Under the pieces are notes generated by a model. That model was not told where the DNA came from, did no database searches, and was given only the letters and a program-made list of their open reading frames with translations. Made by a program: the position numbers and the translations under genes. This document shows, in pieces, positions 16,934-25,118 of a DNA stretch of 64,000 bases. Location of the stretch: the NCBI GenBank assembly GCA_003543035.1, contig DPJL01000275.1, positions 1 to 64,000 on the forward strand, read 5' to 3'. Position 1 is the first letter of the stretch; the number at the start of each line of letters is the position of its first letter. Origin of the DNA: Micromonosporaceae bacterium (GTDB lineage Bacteria; Actinomycetota; Actinomycetes; Mycobacteriales; Micromonosporaceae).

Positions 16934-16943
16934 GGTTGCCTTC

Positions 16944-18053
16944 ATGATGCCGCATCCCCTCGCCGGTCTCCGTGTCCTCGACCTGTCCCGGGCGGTTTCC
17001 GGCCCGTTCGCCGGCCGCATACTCAGCGATCTCGGTGCCGATGTCGTCAAGGTTGAGCTCCCAGGCTCGGATATCACGCAGGCATTCGGCCGAGTAACCA
17101 ATGGCCGGTCCGGGCTTTACTCTCAGCTCAACGTCGGCAAGCGATCCGTCGCGTTGGACCTGCGGACAACCGAAGGGGCGCAACGACTACGGGAGCTCGT
17201 CAGAGTTTGCGACATCGTGGTGGAAAACTTTCGCCCTGGCGTCCTCGCCCGGCTGGGGCTGGGCTGGGACTCGCTGTCCGTCATCAATCCCGCTCTGCTG
17301 ATGCTGTCGATTTCGGGCTTCGGCCAGACTGGGCCCGACTCTGGCCGGCAGGCCTATGCGCCGATCATTCACGCTGAGACGGGGCTGATTGGGCGGCAAG
17401 CGCAGATAAGCGGGGACGCACCAGCTGATATCGCGTTCGCCTTTGCCGATTCACTGGCAGGATTGCACGGGACCGTGGCTCTGCTTGCCGCGCTTCGCCT
17501 TCGGGACCAGACTGGGCGAGGCCAGCACATCGACCTGAGCATGTTCGATGCTGTGCTGGCTACGGATGACTACACGCACTACAGCATCGATGACCATCCG
17601 GTATGGGCGGCACGAGGTGAGGTCTGGACAGCGCCAGGCGGGCCGATTCTGATTTCTTCGGATCGCCGGCATACCTGGAAGCAGCTTGGCGTCCACTTTG
17701 GACTGACCGATCCATCACCTCAGGCGCCCATTGCCGATCGTCTGGAAACCCGGGCGAAACTGATCGCCGAATGGATTGCCAGTCATGGTGACCGCGATGC
17801 CCTAAAGCGTGATCTTGAAACTTCTGGGCTCGCGTGGGCAGACATCCGGTACCCCCAAGATGTCTTGAAAAGCCCGACGGCGCTGGCGCGCAAAGTGACG
17901 CTGTCTGTCGCGGACAGTGATGGGTCGCCTCGATCTGTTGTGCGCCAGCCATACCGCTTCTCGCAGGCAGACAGCGGCCCAGCCCGTGGGGTGCCGGCGG
18001 TTGGCGAGCACACCGACGAGGTCACCTCGGATTGGCTGAGGTCACGAGGATGA
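16944..18053 (+). CDS. CaiB/BaiF family (class III) CoA transferase
   Basis: A 369-aa family III CoA transferase: HPLAGLRVLDLSRAVSGPFAGRILSDLGADVVKVE at the N terminus (the Rossmann-like CoA site), NVGKRSVALDL, DIVVENFRPGVLARLGLGWD, and GRGQHIDLSMFDAVLATDD near residue 195 with the catalytic aspartate in MFDAV. It is slightly short of the usual 390-410 residues. It would move CoA from one acyl-CoA to another acid, which offers ATP-free activation of the pathway substrate. It starts 10 bases after the dehydrogenase stop and overlaps the hydratase by ATGA. Confidence 0.9.
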   Translation: MMPHPLAGLRVLDLSRAVSGPFAGRILSDLGADVVKVELPGSDITQAFGRVTNGRSGLYSQLNVGKRSVALDLRTTEGAQRLRELVRVCDIVVENFRPGVLARLGLGWDSLSVINPALLMLSISGFGQTGPDSGRQAYAPIIHAETGLIGRQAQISGDAPADIAFAFADSLAGLHGTVALLAALRLRDQTGRGQHIDLSMFDAVLATDDYTHYSIDDHPVWAARGEVWTAPGGPILISSDRRHTWKQLGVHFGLTDPSPQAPIADRLETRAKLIAEWIASHGDRDALKRDLETSGLAWADIRYPQDVLKSPTALARKVTLSVADSDGSPRSVVRQPYRFSQADSGPARGVPAVGEHTDEVTSDWLRSRG

Positions 18054-18886
18054 TCGACCCGACAGCTGTTGGTGCACAGACGGAGCCCTATGAGGTCAGC
18101 TGGACCGTGCGTGACTGCTTGATCTATGCGCTCGGAGTCGGTGCTGGGATCGGTGACCTTGCCTTCACCACTGAGAACACCGCTGGGGTCGAGCACCGGA
18201 TGGTGCCGACGATGCCGGTCGCGTTTGCGCGCGACGTGCGGGCGCTCAAGCTCATTGGCCCGTTCGACCGGGCGAAGATGGTGCACGCCGAGCAAACCCT
18301 TACGCTGCAGGCAGAACTGCCGGTGGCTGGCCGCCTTCAGGCACAGTCACGGGTGACGGGAATCTACGATAAGGGACGCGCGGCGCTGGTGACGATCGAG
18401 ACTCACGCCTATGACCCACTGACGTCCGCTCCATTGTTTACGACAGGCTCCAGCCTCTTCCTCGGCGGCGAAGGTGGCTGGGGTGGTGAGCGCGGACCGT
18501 CCGCAAAGGACGAACGGCCGAACCGTGAGCCGGATATGGTGGTGCGTCAAGTTACCCGGCCGGATCAAGCATTGCTTTACCGGCTTTCCGGGGATCGCAA
18601 CCGGCTGCACTCCGATCCTGCGCTGGCGACCAAAGCAGGATTTGAACGTCCCATCCTGCATGGCCTGTGCACTTTCGGGTTCGCGGGGCGAGCGCTGCTG
18701 GATGCGGTCTGCGATGGCGACATTGGGCGGATGACCGGCATCAGTGGGCGGTTCTCCGCGCCGGTGTTTCCCGGCGACAAACTCCAAACCTCGATCTGGC
18801 TGGACCCGGATGTCGTGAGGTTCGAGACGTTCCGGCCCGATGGAACCGCAGCCATCACGAATGGCAAAGTGACTCGCCGCCCTTAG
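18050..18886 (+). CDS. MaoC-type double hot-dog enoyl-CoA hydratase
   Basis: A 278-aa protein with two hot-dog folds. The N-terminal half (SWTVRDCLIYALGVGAG, TTENTAGVEHRMVPTMPVAFA) is the non-catalytic unit. The C-terminal half carries the hydratase-2 signature LSGDRNRLHSDPALATKAGF near residue 178 with Asp, Asn and His, then PILHGLCTFG. This is the 17-beta-HSD4/HtdY type that makes (R)-3-hydroxyacyl-CoA and fits the MFE2-type SDR at 3460. ATG 18050 gives ATGA overlap with the CoA transferase; the TTG at 18032 is a weaker start. Confidence 0.88.
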   Translation: MIDPTAVGAQTEPYEVSWTVRDCLIYALGVGAGIGDLAFTTENTAGVEHRMVPTMPVAFARDVRALKLIGPFDRAKMVHAEQTLTLQAELPVAGRLQAQSRVTGIYDKGRAALVTIETHAYDPLTSAPLFTTGSSLFLGGEGGWGGERGPSAKDERPNREPDMVVRQVTRPDQALLYRLSGDRNRLHSDPALATKAGFERPILHGLCTFGFAGRALLDAVCDGDIGRMTGISGRFSAPVFPGDKLQTSIWLDPDVVRFETFRPDGTAAITNGKVTRRP

Positions 18887-18900
18887 TAAAGCAGTCAGCA

Positions 18901-18929
18901 TTGACTGTTATGGCGATTGGACTGATACT
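18901..18929 (+). promoter_or_regulatory. sigma70-like promoter for DUF6351 gene
   Basis: TTGACT (18901-18906), a 17-base spacer and GATACT (18924-18929) place a start site about 45 bases before the ATG at 18981. There is no CTAG palindrome here, so the secreted protein may be expressed independently of the catabolic operators. Confidence 0.5.
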
Positions 18930-18980
18930 ACGTGCGTGGCCCACACGTTCGTCTTGTTCGTCCAATCGAGAGGGTGTGCG

Positions 18981-21140
18981 ATGCCGAGAAACAGATTGCG
19001 TCGTCTGACGGCGGGGATTGTGGCCGCTGTGGTCGGCGCGACTATTGGAGCAGCCGAGACGCAAGCGATTCCGGGCCGTCCAGAAATCGTGATCGAGGTC
19101 TTGTCGGGCCGCGCAGACCTGGTGACCGGTGGCGATGCGCTGGTCGAGATCAAACTGCCTCCTGGTGCCGATACCGAGACTCTGAAGATCGACGTCGACG
19201 GCAGAGACGTCTCTTCGGCCATAGCGCGGCGAGCCGACGGACGTTTTTACGGCCGCATCGATGGGCTTCGCAACGGCCACAACCACTTGAGGGCTTACGT
19301 TCAAGGCGCGCGAGGTGCAGTGCTGAAGCTCTCGAACCATCCGCTCGGAGGCCCAGTCTTCGCAGGTACCCAGGTCGAGCCTTGGCTCTGCCAGAACGCG
19401 GAGTACGGGCTGGAGTCACCGTCCGATGTGGACTGCAACGCTCCTGTAATCATAGCCTTCTTCTACAAGAGCTCAGTCACCGGCCTGTTCCTGCCTTACG
19501 ACCCCGCGAGCCCACCGCCAGCCTTGGCGATCGCGACGGCCACGACCGACCAAGGGCACCAGACGCCATACATCGTCCGCCGTGAGCGCGGCACAATGAC
19601 TCGGGGAATCTACGACATCGCCGTGCTTTACCACCCGCGCCAGGAATGGCAGCCATGGGCTTCCCAGCGAGCCTGGAATCACAAGGCGCTCTTCAAGTTT
19701 GAAGGTAACAGCAGACCAGGACATCAGCAGGGCGGCGGTCCCAGCGCCATCAATCGCGGTGGCCCAGCGAACGTGCTGGATGACCAGGCACTGTCACGCG
19801 GCTTCGTTGTGGCCTCGTCATCGTTGATGCGCAACGGCACCAACGCCAACAACAAGGTCGCTGCGGAAGCAGTGATGATGCTTCGCGAGCACGTGATCGA
19901 GCGGTATGGCGAGATCCGGTACACGATCGGTTCAGGTTGTTCCGGCGGTGCTGTCCAGCAGCACATGATCGCGGCAAACTATCCGGGTCTGCTTAACGGT
20001 ATCCAGCCGATGTGCTCGTTCCCCGACATGTGGAGCACCATGACGGAAGTCGCCGACTGCGATCTCATCGCCCGCTATTTCGACCAGAACCCCACGCTGT
20101 GGCTAGATGTCACGCAGCGGGCCGCAGTAACTGGACACGTGGCAGCTTCAACCTGCAAGGCATGGCAAGCCGTCCGATTTGCTCGGACGCTCTTCGATCC
20201 AGCGGTTGGGTGCACCTATGACGAGACAGTCCGTCCAGATTGGGTCTATGACTCGACTTCAAATCCGCTGGGTACCCGCTGCACCTTGCAGGATTACCAA
20301 AAGGCTGTGTTCGGAGCTGATCCAGCGACCGGCTTCGCACGCCGGCCGTGGGACAACGTCGGCGTGCAATATGGTCTTGCCGCTTTGCGCGAAGGCCGGA
20401 TATCGGCAGAACAATTCGTTGACCTGAATGAGAAAGTCGGTGGATTCGACATTGACTTCGTTCCGGCCCAGCAGCGAACTCAAGCCGACCTCACGGCATT
20501 GACCATCGCCTACCGGGCCGGCGAAGTCGTTTCGGGACAAGGACTGAACAGCATTCCCATCATGGATCTTCGGGGCACTGACAACGCCACTCTCCATGAG
20601 GATGTCTTCACCTACGTGATGCGGGCCCGGCTACAGGCCGCGAACGGCAGCGCTGGCAACCAAGTGGCGTGGACCAGTCCCAATCCGGTCCTTCCCGATC
20701 CCGCCATTCCGCCGGCGTCATTCGACCTCATGGATCGCTGGCTTTCTGCCATCGAAGCCGACACCAGTGGGGATCCGCTTGAGCAAAAAGTGCTTCGGCA
20801 CAAGCCTTTGGACGCTGTCGACAGCTGCTGGTCCGCTGGACAGGCAGGCAAGTGTGGCACAAGTCTGCCGTATTACAGCACCACCCGAATCGCAGCAGGC
20901 GGCCCACTCACCAATGACATCCTGAAGTGCAGGCTCAAGGCACTCCAGCCATCCGACTATCCAGTCGCTTTCACCGCCACTCAATGGTCCCGCCTCCAGC
21001 GAGCGTTCCCGTCTGGTGCGTGCGACTGGACCAAGCCCGGCGTAGGCCAGCAGCCGCCCGCCGGTCCGTGGCTGACGTTTGCCGGCACGGTCGGAGGCCG
21101 CCCGCTCGGACCGCCGCCCAAATCTCATCCCATCCGCTGA
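18981..21140 (+). CDS. secreted DUF6351 family protein
   Basis: A 719-aa exported protein. The signal peptide is MPRNRLRRLTAGIVAAVVGATIG with cleavage near AETQA. The mature N terminus (IEVLSGRADLVTGGDALVEI, then GGPVFAGTQVEPWLCQN) matches DUF6351, a family of unknown biochemical function. GSGCSGGAVQQHMIAANYPG near residue 315 looks like a nucleophile elbow of an alpha/beta hydrolase (G-x-C-S-G-G), as in tannase-like esterases; that reading is inference. ATG 18981 follows GAGAGGG at a 7-base spacing; the GTG at 18936 would add residues before the signal peptide. Multiple cysteines fit a periplasm-exterior fold. Confidence 0.85.
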   Translation: MPRNRLRRLTAGIVAAVVGATIGAAETQAIPGRPEIVIEVLSGRADLVTGGDALVEIKLPPGADTETLKIDVDGRDVSSAIARRADGRFYGRIDGLRNGHNHLRAYVQGARGAVLKLSNHPLGGPVFAGTQVEPWLCQNAEYGLESPSDVDCNAPVIIAFFYKSSVTGLFLPYDPASPPPALAIATATTDQGHQTPYIVRRERGTMTRGIYDIAVLYHPRQEWQPWASQRAWNHKALFKFEGNSRPGHQQGGGPSAINRGGPANVLDDQALSRGFVVASSSLMRNGTNANNKVAAEAVMMLREHVIERYGEIRYTIGSGCSGGAVQQHMIAANYPGLLNGIQPMCSFPDMWSTMTEVADCDLIARYFDQNPTLWLDVTQRAAVTGHVAASTCKAWQAVRFARTLFDPAVGCTYDETVRPDWVYDSTSNPLGTRCTLQDYQKAVFGADPATGFARRPWDNVGVQYGLAALREGRISAEQFVDLNEKVGGFDIDFVPAQQRTQADLTALTIAYRAGEVVSGQGLNSIPIMDLRGTDNATLHEDVFTYVMRARLQAANGSAGNQVAWTSPNPVLPDPAIPPASFDLMDRWLSAIEADTSGDPLEQKVLRHKPLDAVDSCWSAGQAGKCGTSLPYYSTTRIAAGGPLTNDILKCRLKALQPSDYPVAFTATQWSRLQRAFPSGACDWTKPGVGQQPPAGPWLTFAGTVGGRPLGPPPKSHPIR

Positions 21141-21326
21141 GAATGAATGAGGGTGCCGTCGGTCAGGCAGGGTGCTCTGACCCCGGTACCCCTTCGATGA
21201 TGTTCAATTGAGTTGTGATCCGCGGCGATTCGCCCGGTAGCAGGGATCCAAACGGCACCTATGCGCATCAGAGGTCCACGTAAGCGGTGTCGAGATTGGA
21301 TTTGACCTCCACCGCGGACGAACGCC

Positions 21327-21404
21327 AGCGTCAGCTACATGAACACCCATGCGAAGCATGGGTGCGACAAATGGGTGGCGGAATCCCCCCTCGGACACGC
21401 AAAA
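21327..21404. repeat. dispersed intergenic repeat, copy 1
   Basis: This stretch shares AGCGTCA, CATGAACACCCATG and the ending TCCCCC-TCGGACAC in the same order and at nearly the same spacing (72 versus 71 bases) with 46427-46500. Copy 1 contains a perfect hairpin CACCCATGC-GAA-GCATGGGTG (21344-21364). The 21141-21447 interval otherwise holds no credible gene. Confidence 0.6.
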
Positions 21405-21409
21405 CGCCG

Positions 21410-21437
21410 CGAGGCATCAACGTTTGGCGATGCCTCG
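21410..21437 (-). terminator. terminator of the M64 protease operon
   Basis: On the minus strand, a perfect 9-bp stem (CGAGGCATC/GATGCCTCG, 10-base loop) begins 11 bases after the protease stop and is followed by CGGCGTTTTGC, a short T run. Confidence 0.6.
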
Positions 21438-21447
21438 CCCAACGTCG

Positions 21448-24147
21448 TCACCGCATCGTCCTCAGAGCGATAGCGCGTTCTCTTTCGCGGTCCGCGGCGG
21501 CGTTCGTCTTGCGGCAACACTTGTGCAGTTCGTCCGCGTCCACCAGCTTGGAGTGGCGAGCGAGGCAGTGCAGGATTTCGCACAGGCGGTCGTCGGAGTC
21601 GGGGTCACCCGAAGGTGGGGTAGCGCCACGCGTTCGGACAACTGCCGTGAGCGTCAGTTCGCGAGTGAAAGGTGAGCCCTCGGTGGTCGTGCCCTGAGCG
21701 CGGATCCGGGCTTGGTAGACACCCGGGACGGGTGCGGTGAAGCGGCCTTCGAAGGATCCGTCGGCAGTCGCAGTCAACGCGACCCCACTCGTCACGCCAT
21801 CCGGTGCGGTGACGTCGGCCCACGCCGAGACTCCTTGCACCAGCGGCCGGGTGTACTCCATGACTCGAGCGCGCAGAGCGACTCTGGCACCAGGCTTATA
21901 GGTGTTCTGGTTGAGCCAGGCCAGCATTTCCAGGCTCGAGTAGGCGTGCACGATCACGTCGTAAGGCAAGGCTCCTGTGGCATAGCTGCCGCCATACTCG
22001 GAGCGATACTTCCCGTGTCTCTGCTGGCGTAGCAACACATTCCAGCGCCCACGATGCGTGCCGTCGGGCCGCGACGGGATGGCCGGCAAGGCGAAGCGAT
22101 AGAGCCAGAGACCGGGCTTCACAATGTACTCGCCGGTGCCCTCGGCATTGAGCACGTTTCCGTCGACGATCGTGCCATCCGGTGCTTCAAGCGCGACGAG
22201 CATCAGTTGCGGCAACGGTGTCAGGACAAAGACATCCAACCCGTAGTCGGCTTCCGTGACCTGGAAAGGCACGCGATGGGTCACGCCCCGCGGCAACGCC
22301 CCGGACGGATCCGTGACGATCTCCGCGTTCGTGACTCCGGCTAGCACCTGCAGGAAGTATTTGGTGAGCCGCGTGCGCTGGTCAGTGTTCAGCTCGCCGG
22401 TGACAAGTAGGTAACCCTCGTTGTCCTTGGTGAGCGTGTCGAGCGCGTCCACGCTGATGTTCGCGGGAAGTCCGAGCCCGATCGCATAGGTGTTGGCCGT
22501 GATGCTGGACATGACCGATGACAGCATGGGCGCGGTGTTCTCTACTCCATCAGTGAGCACCACCATCGCCCTCACGTTGTATGACGAATCGGCACCATCA
22601 TTCAAAGTGGACGTTCCCTGGTTGACGCCGGCGCCGATCGACGTGGCCCCATCAGGGTCGAGCGCGTTGCTCGTGATGTGGGTGACCGCGGTCGCGCGTC
22701 CACCCGTGCCGCCGAGCGGGCCGACGTCGGTGATGTCCATCAACCGATCGGCGGTGTCGTCGAAGCGGACCAGGCCGATCGCGTCTCCGAGCAGCATCGC
22801 CTGCGCGAAGATCGAGGCTGCCTCGCGAAGCTTCTCCACCTTGATCGTGCCGTCTCCGGCGTCCTCGGACATGCTGCCTGAGTGATCCAGCACTAGCGCG
22901 ACGGCGGACTTCGGCCGGGGGATCGTTCGCGCGAGCAGGTTGATATGCCAGCTCAACGGGAGCTCGTCGCAGGCGATGTCCACCGTGCCGTTGGCCACGT
23001 CTCCGGCAGCGGTAGAGGTGTAGCCGATCCAGATCGGCACCCTGTTCACCGCCGTGATGCTCGTCGTAGGGTCGGCGACGACGACCGTCCCGAGTGGAGC
23101 GGTGAAGCCGCCGGTCGGGCCGGCGGTGATGCGGAAGGTGAGCTTGCGGCACGAGACGACCTCGAGGACAACGGCTCTGTGCGTGGTGACACCCACTCCG
23201 CCGATGCCCTCTGGCACACCGCCGAAGTTCACACTCAGGGCCGGCGGGACCACCGATTCCGTCGGCAGATACTGCGCGAGGACACCGCGGATGATCCGCT
23301 CGCACACTGGGCAGAAGGCAGACCCGAGGTCGCGCATCTTGCAGGACGACACGGGGCGATACACGCCGCAGTTGGAGTAGTCGGCACCCTCGAAGGTGCC
23401 GACTACACCCGCCGCGGGCGGGGTAGCCGGAGGCGTGCAGCCGCTGCACGGCGTAGGACTGGCGCCCGAGGTCTGACCGCATGCCGAAGGCATCGGCGTC
23501 GTGGCGAGCACGATGTCGCCCCACTTGGGGTTGCTACGGGTCGTGTCGCGAGTGACGTTCGGGTCTCCCGACTCGCCGGGTGTGGTGCCGGTGCCGTCGC
23601 CGCCGTATTCGTCGGCAAGACCGAAAGCGGAGTGCCCCATCTCGTGGATCGCCACCTGGAACCCGCTCAAGCTCGCCGTGGCGACCTCTCCGCCAGCGCC
23701 CCCATAGCGGGAACTGTTGACAATCATCAGGATTTGATCGGTCTCCGTGCCCACCTGGTTCATCGCCACGGTCTTGGCCAAGGTGGCGTTACCGGCGAGG
23801 AGCCGGTTGTACTTCACGCCGCCGGGGCCGACGCTGCAGAACGTGGAGTCGAAGTACGTGTGGGGCATCGCGCCCGAGCCCGTCCCGTCGTCACACGTTG
23901 CTGGCTCGTCGGCGCCGCTCTCGTCGGAGACGACATCTATCCGGTAGACGTTGATGCCGCACCACAGGTCACCGAAGGGCGCGGTCGCCTTGAGCGTATC
24001 GAGGAAGGACTCGATGTCAGTGCGGTACTGAGCGAGTTCAGAGTTCTGATATCCGTCGCCCACGATCACGAGGACCCAGCGGTCCGAGTCTGGGCCGTGA
24101 TCGACGATCTTTGCGACCGACTTGACGTAGCCATCCGAGGTGCTCAC
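21448..24147 (-). CDS. M64-type zinc metalloprotease with von Willebrand A domain
   Basis: An 899-aa protein. Residues about 20-300 form a peptidase M64 (IgA-peptidase) domain with the zinc motif HEMGHSAFGLADEYGG near residue 167 (HExxH plus Asp) and the cysteine motif CPVCERIIRG near 285. Residues about 410-600 are a vWA domain with a complete MIDAS: LDHSGSMS near 419, the Thr of ATSIGAG, and Asp in VLTDGVEN. The rest is beta-sandwich-like with a Cys-rich, basic tail (CEILHC, HKCCRK). No signal peptide or membrane anchor is visible, unusual for M64. GTG start forms GTGA overlap with the 161-aa gene upstream. Role unknown; a metal-dependent binding plus proteolysis device is inferred. Confidence 0.85.
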   Translation of the reverse strand: MSTSDGYVKSVAKIVDHGPDSDRWVLVIVGDGYQNSELAQYRTDIESFLDTLKATAPFGDLWCGINVYRIDVVSDESGADEPATCDDGTGSGAMPHTYFDSTFCSVGPGGVKYNRLLAGNATLAKTVAMNQVGTETDQILMIVNSSRYGGAGGEVATASLSGFQVAIHEMGHSAFGLADEYGGDGTGTTPGESGDPNVTRDTTRSNPKWGDIVLATTPMPSACGQTSGASPTPCSGCTPPATPPAAGVVGTFEGADYSNCGVYRPVSSCKMRDLGSAFCPVCERIIRGVLAQYLPTESVVPPALSVNFGGVPEGIGGVGVTTHRAVVLEVVSCRKLTFRITAGPTGGFTAPLGTVVVADPTTSITAVNRVPIWIGYTSTAAGDVANGTVDIACDELPLSWHINLLARTIPRPKSAVALVLDHSGSMSEDAGDGTIKVEKLREAASIFAQAMLLGDAIGLVRFDDTADRLMDITDVGPLGGTGGRATAVTHITSNALDPDGATSIGAGVNQGTSTLNDGADSSYNVRAMVVLTDGVENTAPMLSSVMSSITANTYAIGLGLPANISVDALDTLTKDNEGYLLVTGELNTDQRTRLTKYFLQVLAGVTNAEIVTDPSGALPRGVTHRVPFQVTEADYGLDVFVLTPLPQLMLVALEAPDGTIVDGNVLNAEGTGEYIVKPGLWLYRFALPAIPSRPDGTHRGRWNVLLRQQRHGKYRSEYGGSYATGALPYDVIVHAYSSLEMLAWLNQNTYKPGARVALRARVMEYTRPLVQGVSAWADVTAPDGVTSGVALTATADGSFEGRFTAPVPGVYQARIRAQGTTTEGSPFTRELTLTAVVRTRGATPPSGDPDSDDRLCEILHCLARHSKLVDADELHKCCRKTNAAADRERERAIALRTMR

Positions 24148-24629
24148 GCCGCACCACCGCTCGGCTCGTATCCGCTGGGCCGAGGCCGTTCGCGGAGATC
24201 AAACCGTCCAACTTGCACGGCCGGTTTCAACGGCTTGCGAGGTTTGGGTGGTGGGCTCGCGAAGAGCACGGCTGATGTGACGCCCGGCAGATCCGGCACG
24301 AGCACGCTGAACGTGCCCTGACCGGGTGGGCCGAAGGCAACCTGCGGCCCTTTCTCCGGATCGTGGACCTCCACCTTCGTCCCGAGCGGATCGTGAAGTC
24401 GCTTGGTGAACAGGACGCGATCATCGGCATCACGCAGCTGGATCCAACTACCCGCGTGTTTGCCCTCCTCGGGCATCGGGCCGGGCATCCGGGGGATCAG
24501 TTTGTTCAACTGATCGACACGAGTGAGGTCAACCCGATCACCGTCAAAGGTGAAACTCAGCCGGAGCGCGGCCTTCATGGGTTGATGCGCTGCGGGACGT
24601 TCTTCGCTGTGCCAGCCGGTGTCGCTCAT
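24144..24629 (-). CDS. protein of unknown function co-translated with M64/vWA protease
   Basis: A 161-aa protein I do not recognise. The middle (KAALRLSFTFDGDRVDLT, VDQLNKLIPRMPGPMPEEGK, HAGSWIQLRDADDRVLFTK) looks like a beta-sandwich, and the C-terminal 40 residues are Pro/Arg/Lys rich (PPPKPRKPLKPAVQVGRFDL). There is no signal peptide. Its stop overlaps the protease GTG (GTGA), so the two are coupled. The start ATG at 24629 has GGGAGG 5 bases upstream, but this site is locked inside a 17-bp hairpin. It may be a partner, inhibitor or chaperone for the protease (inference from coupling only). Confidence 0.7.
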   Translation of the reverse strand: MSDTGWHSEERPAAHQPMKAALRLSFTFDGDRVDLTRVDQLNKLIPRMPGPMPEEGKHAGSWIQLRDADDRVLFTKRLHDPLGTKVEVHDPEKGPQVAFGPPGQGTFSVLVPDLPGVTSAVLFASPPPKPRKPLKPAVQVGRFDLRERPRPSGYEPSGGAA

Positions 24630-24633
24630 CAGG

Positions 24634-24681
24634 GCCTCCCTCGCCTGACCTCATTGTTCAGGGAGGTCAGGCGAGGGAGGC
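24634..24681 (-). promoter_or_regulatory. 5'-UTR hairpin sequestering the Shine-Dalgarno of the 161-aa/M64 operon
   Basis: GCCTCCCTCGCCTGACC (24634-24650) and its exact complement (24665-24681) form a 17-bp perfect stem with a 14-base loop. On the minus-strand mRNA the 3' arm contains GGGAGG, the ribosome binding site of the ATG at 24629. There is no T run after either side, which argues against a terminator. It would block translation unless opened by a factor, temperature or a coupled leader. Confidence 0.65.
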
Positions 24682-24689
24682 GAGAAAAG

Positions 24690-24840
24690 TCAATTGTCCG
24701 ACTTTGAGGAGTTGTGGACTGGGCAGGGAAGGTTCCAGACCTGGTTGCTTCCGCCCGCGCAGTCCCAGATCTGCAATCGCGTGCCGTTGGCACTGCTGAC
24801 ACCGGTCGCGTCGAAGCCTGTGGCGTGACGGTGCTGGATG
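24690..24840 (-). pseudogene. ricin B-type lectin (beta-trefoil) remnant
   Basis: On the minus strand, one open stretch ending in TGA at 24690 encodes TGFDATGVSSANGTRLQIWD followed by CAGGSNQVWNLPC. This is the QxW-repeat signature of ricin-type lectin domains (G-CLD--G-ST-NGT--QIWDC-GG-NQ-W). The first cysteine is replaced by Phe and nothing upstream continues the trefoil or supplies a start, so it is read as a decayed end of a secreted lectin or glycosidase gene. The remaining bases of 24841-25118 hold no credible gene. Confidence 0.5.
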
Positions 24841-25118
24841 CGCCGTTTCACGCCGAGGGCGCCATCGCCACGGCGGGTGGCTGCCTGGCGTCGCAGTATC
24901 TGGTCCCGAGAACAACACCAATGCGGGCGGCGCCGTCAGGTGCCGCCCGCCGCAGCTAAAGTTCTATCAGCGTGGACAGCCTCAGACGTGGTTGAACGCC
25001 GGGCGGTGTGGATCCTCGGACACTTTTGCCCAGCACACGTGCGTGTTTCGACGTACTCGTGTTCAAGTGCGCAAAGTTGAGGAAGCAGCGCGTTCATAAC
25101 TCGCGACATCACCGCGCA

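Noticed and set aside
21370..21404. tRNA-Leu fragment or attachment site in repeat copy 1
   Set aside because: GGTGGCGGAAT and CCCCTCGGACAC resemble the two ends of tRNA-Leu, but no anticodon arm is present, copy 2 lacks the first part and no integrase is nearby.
22945..24321. 458-codon plus-strand frame opposite the M64 protease
   Set aside because: Arg/Gly/His-rich composition, no start signal and no family; the minus-strand protease is certain.
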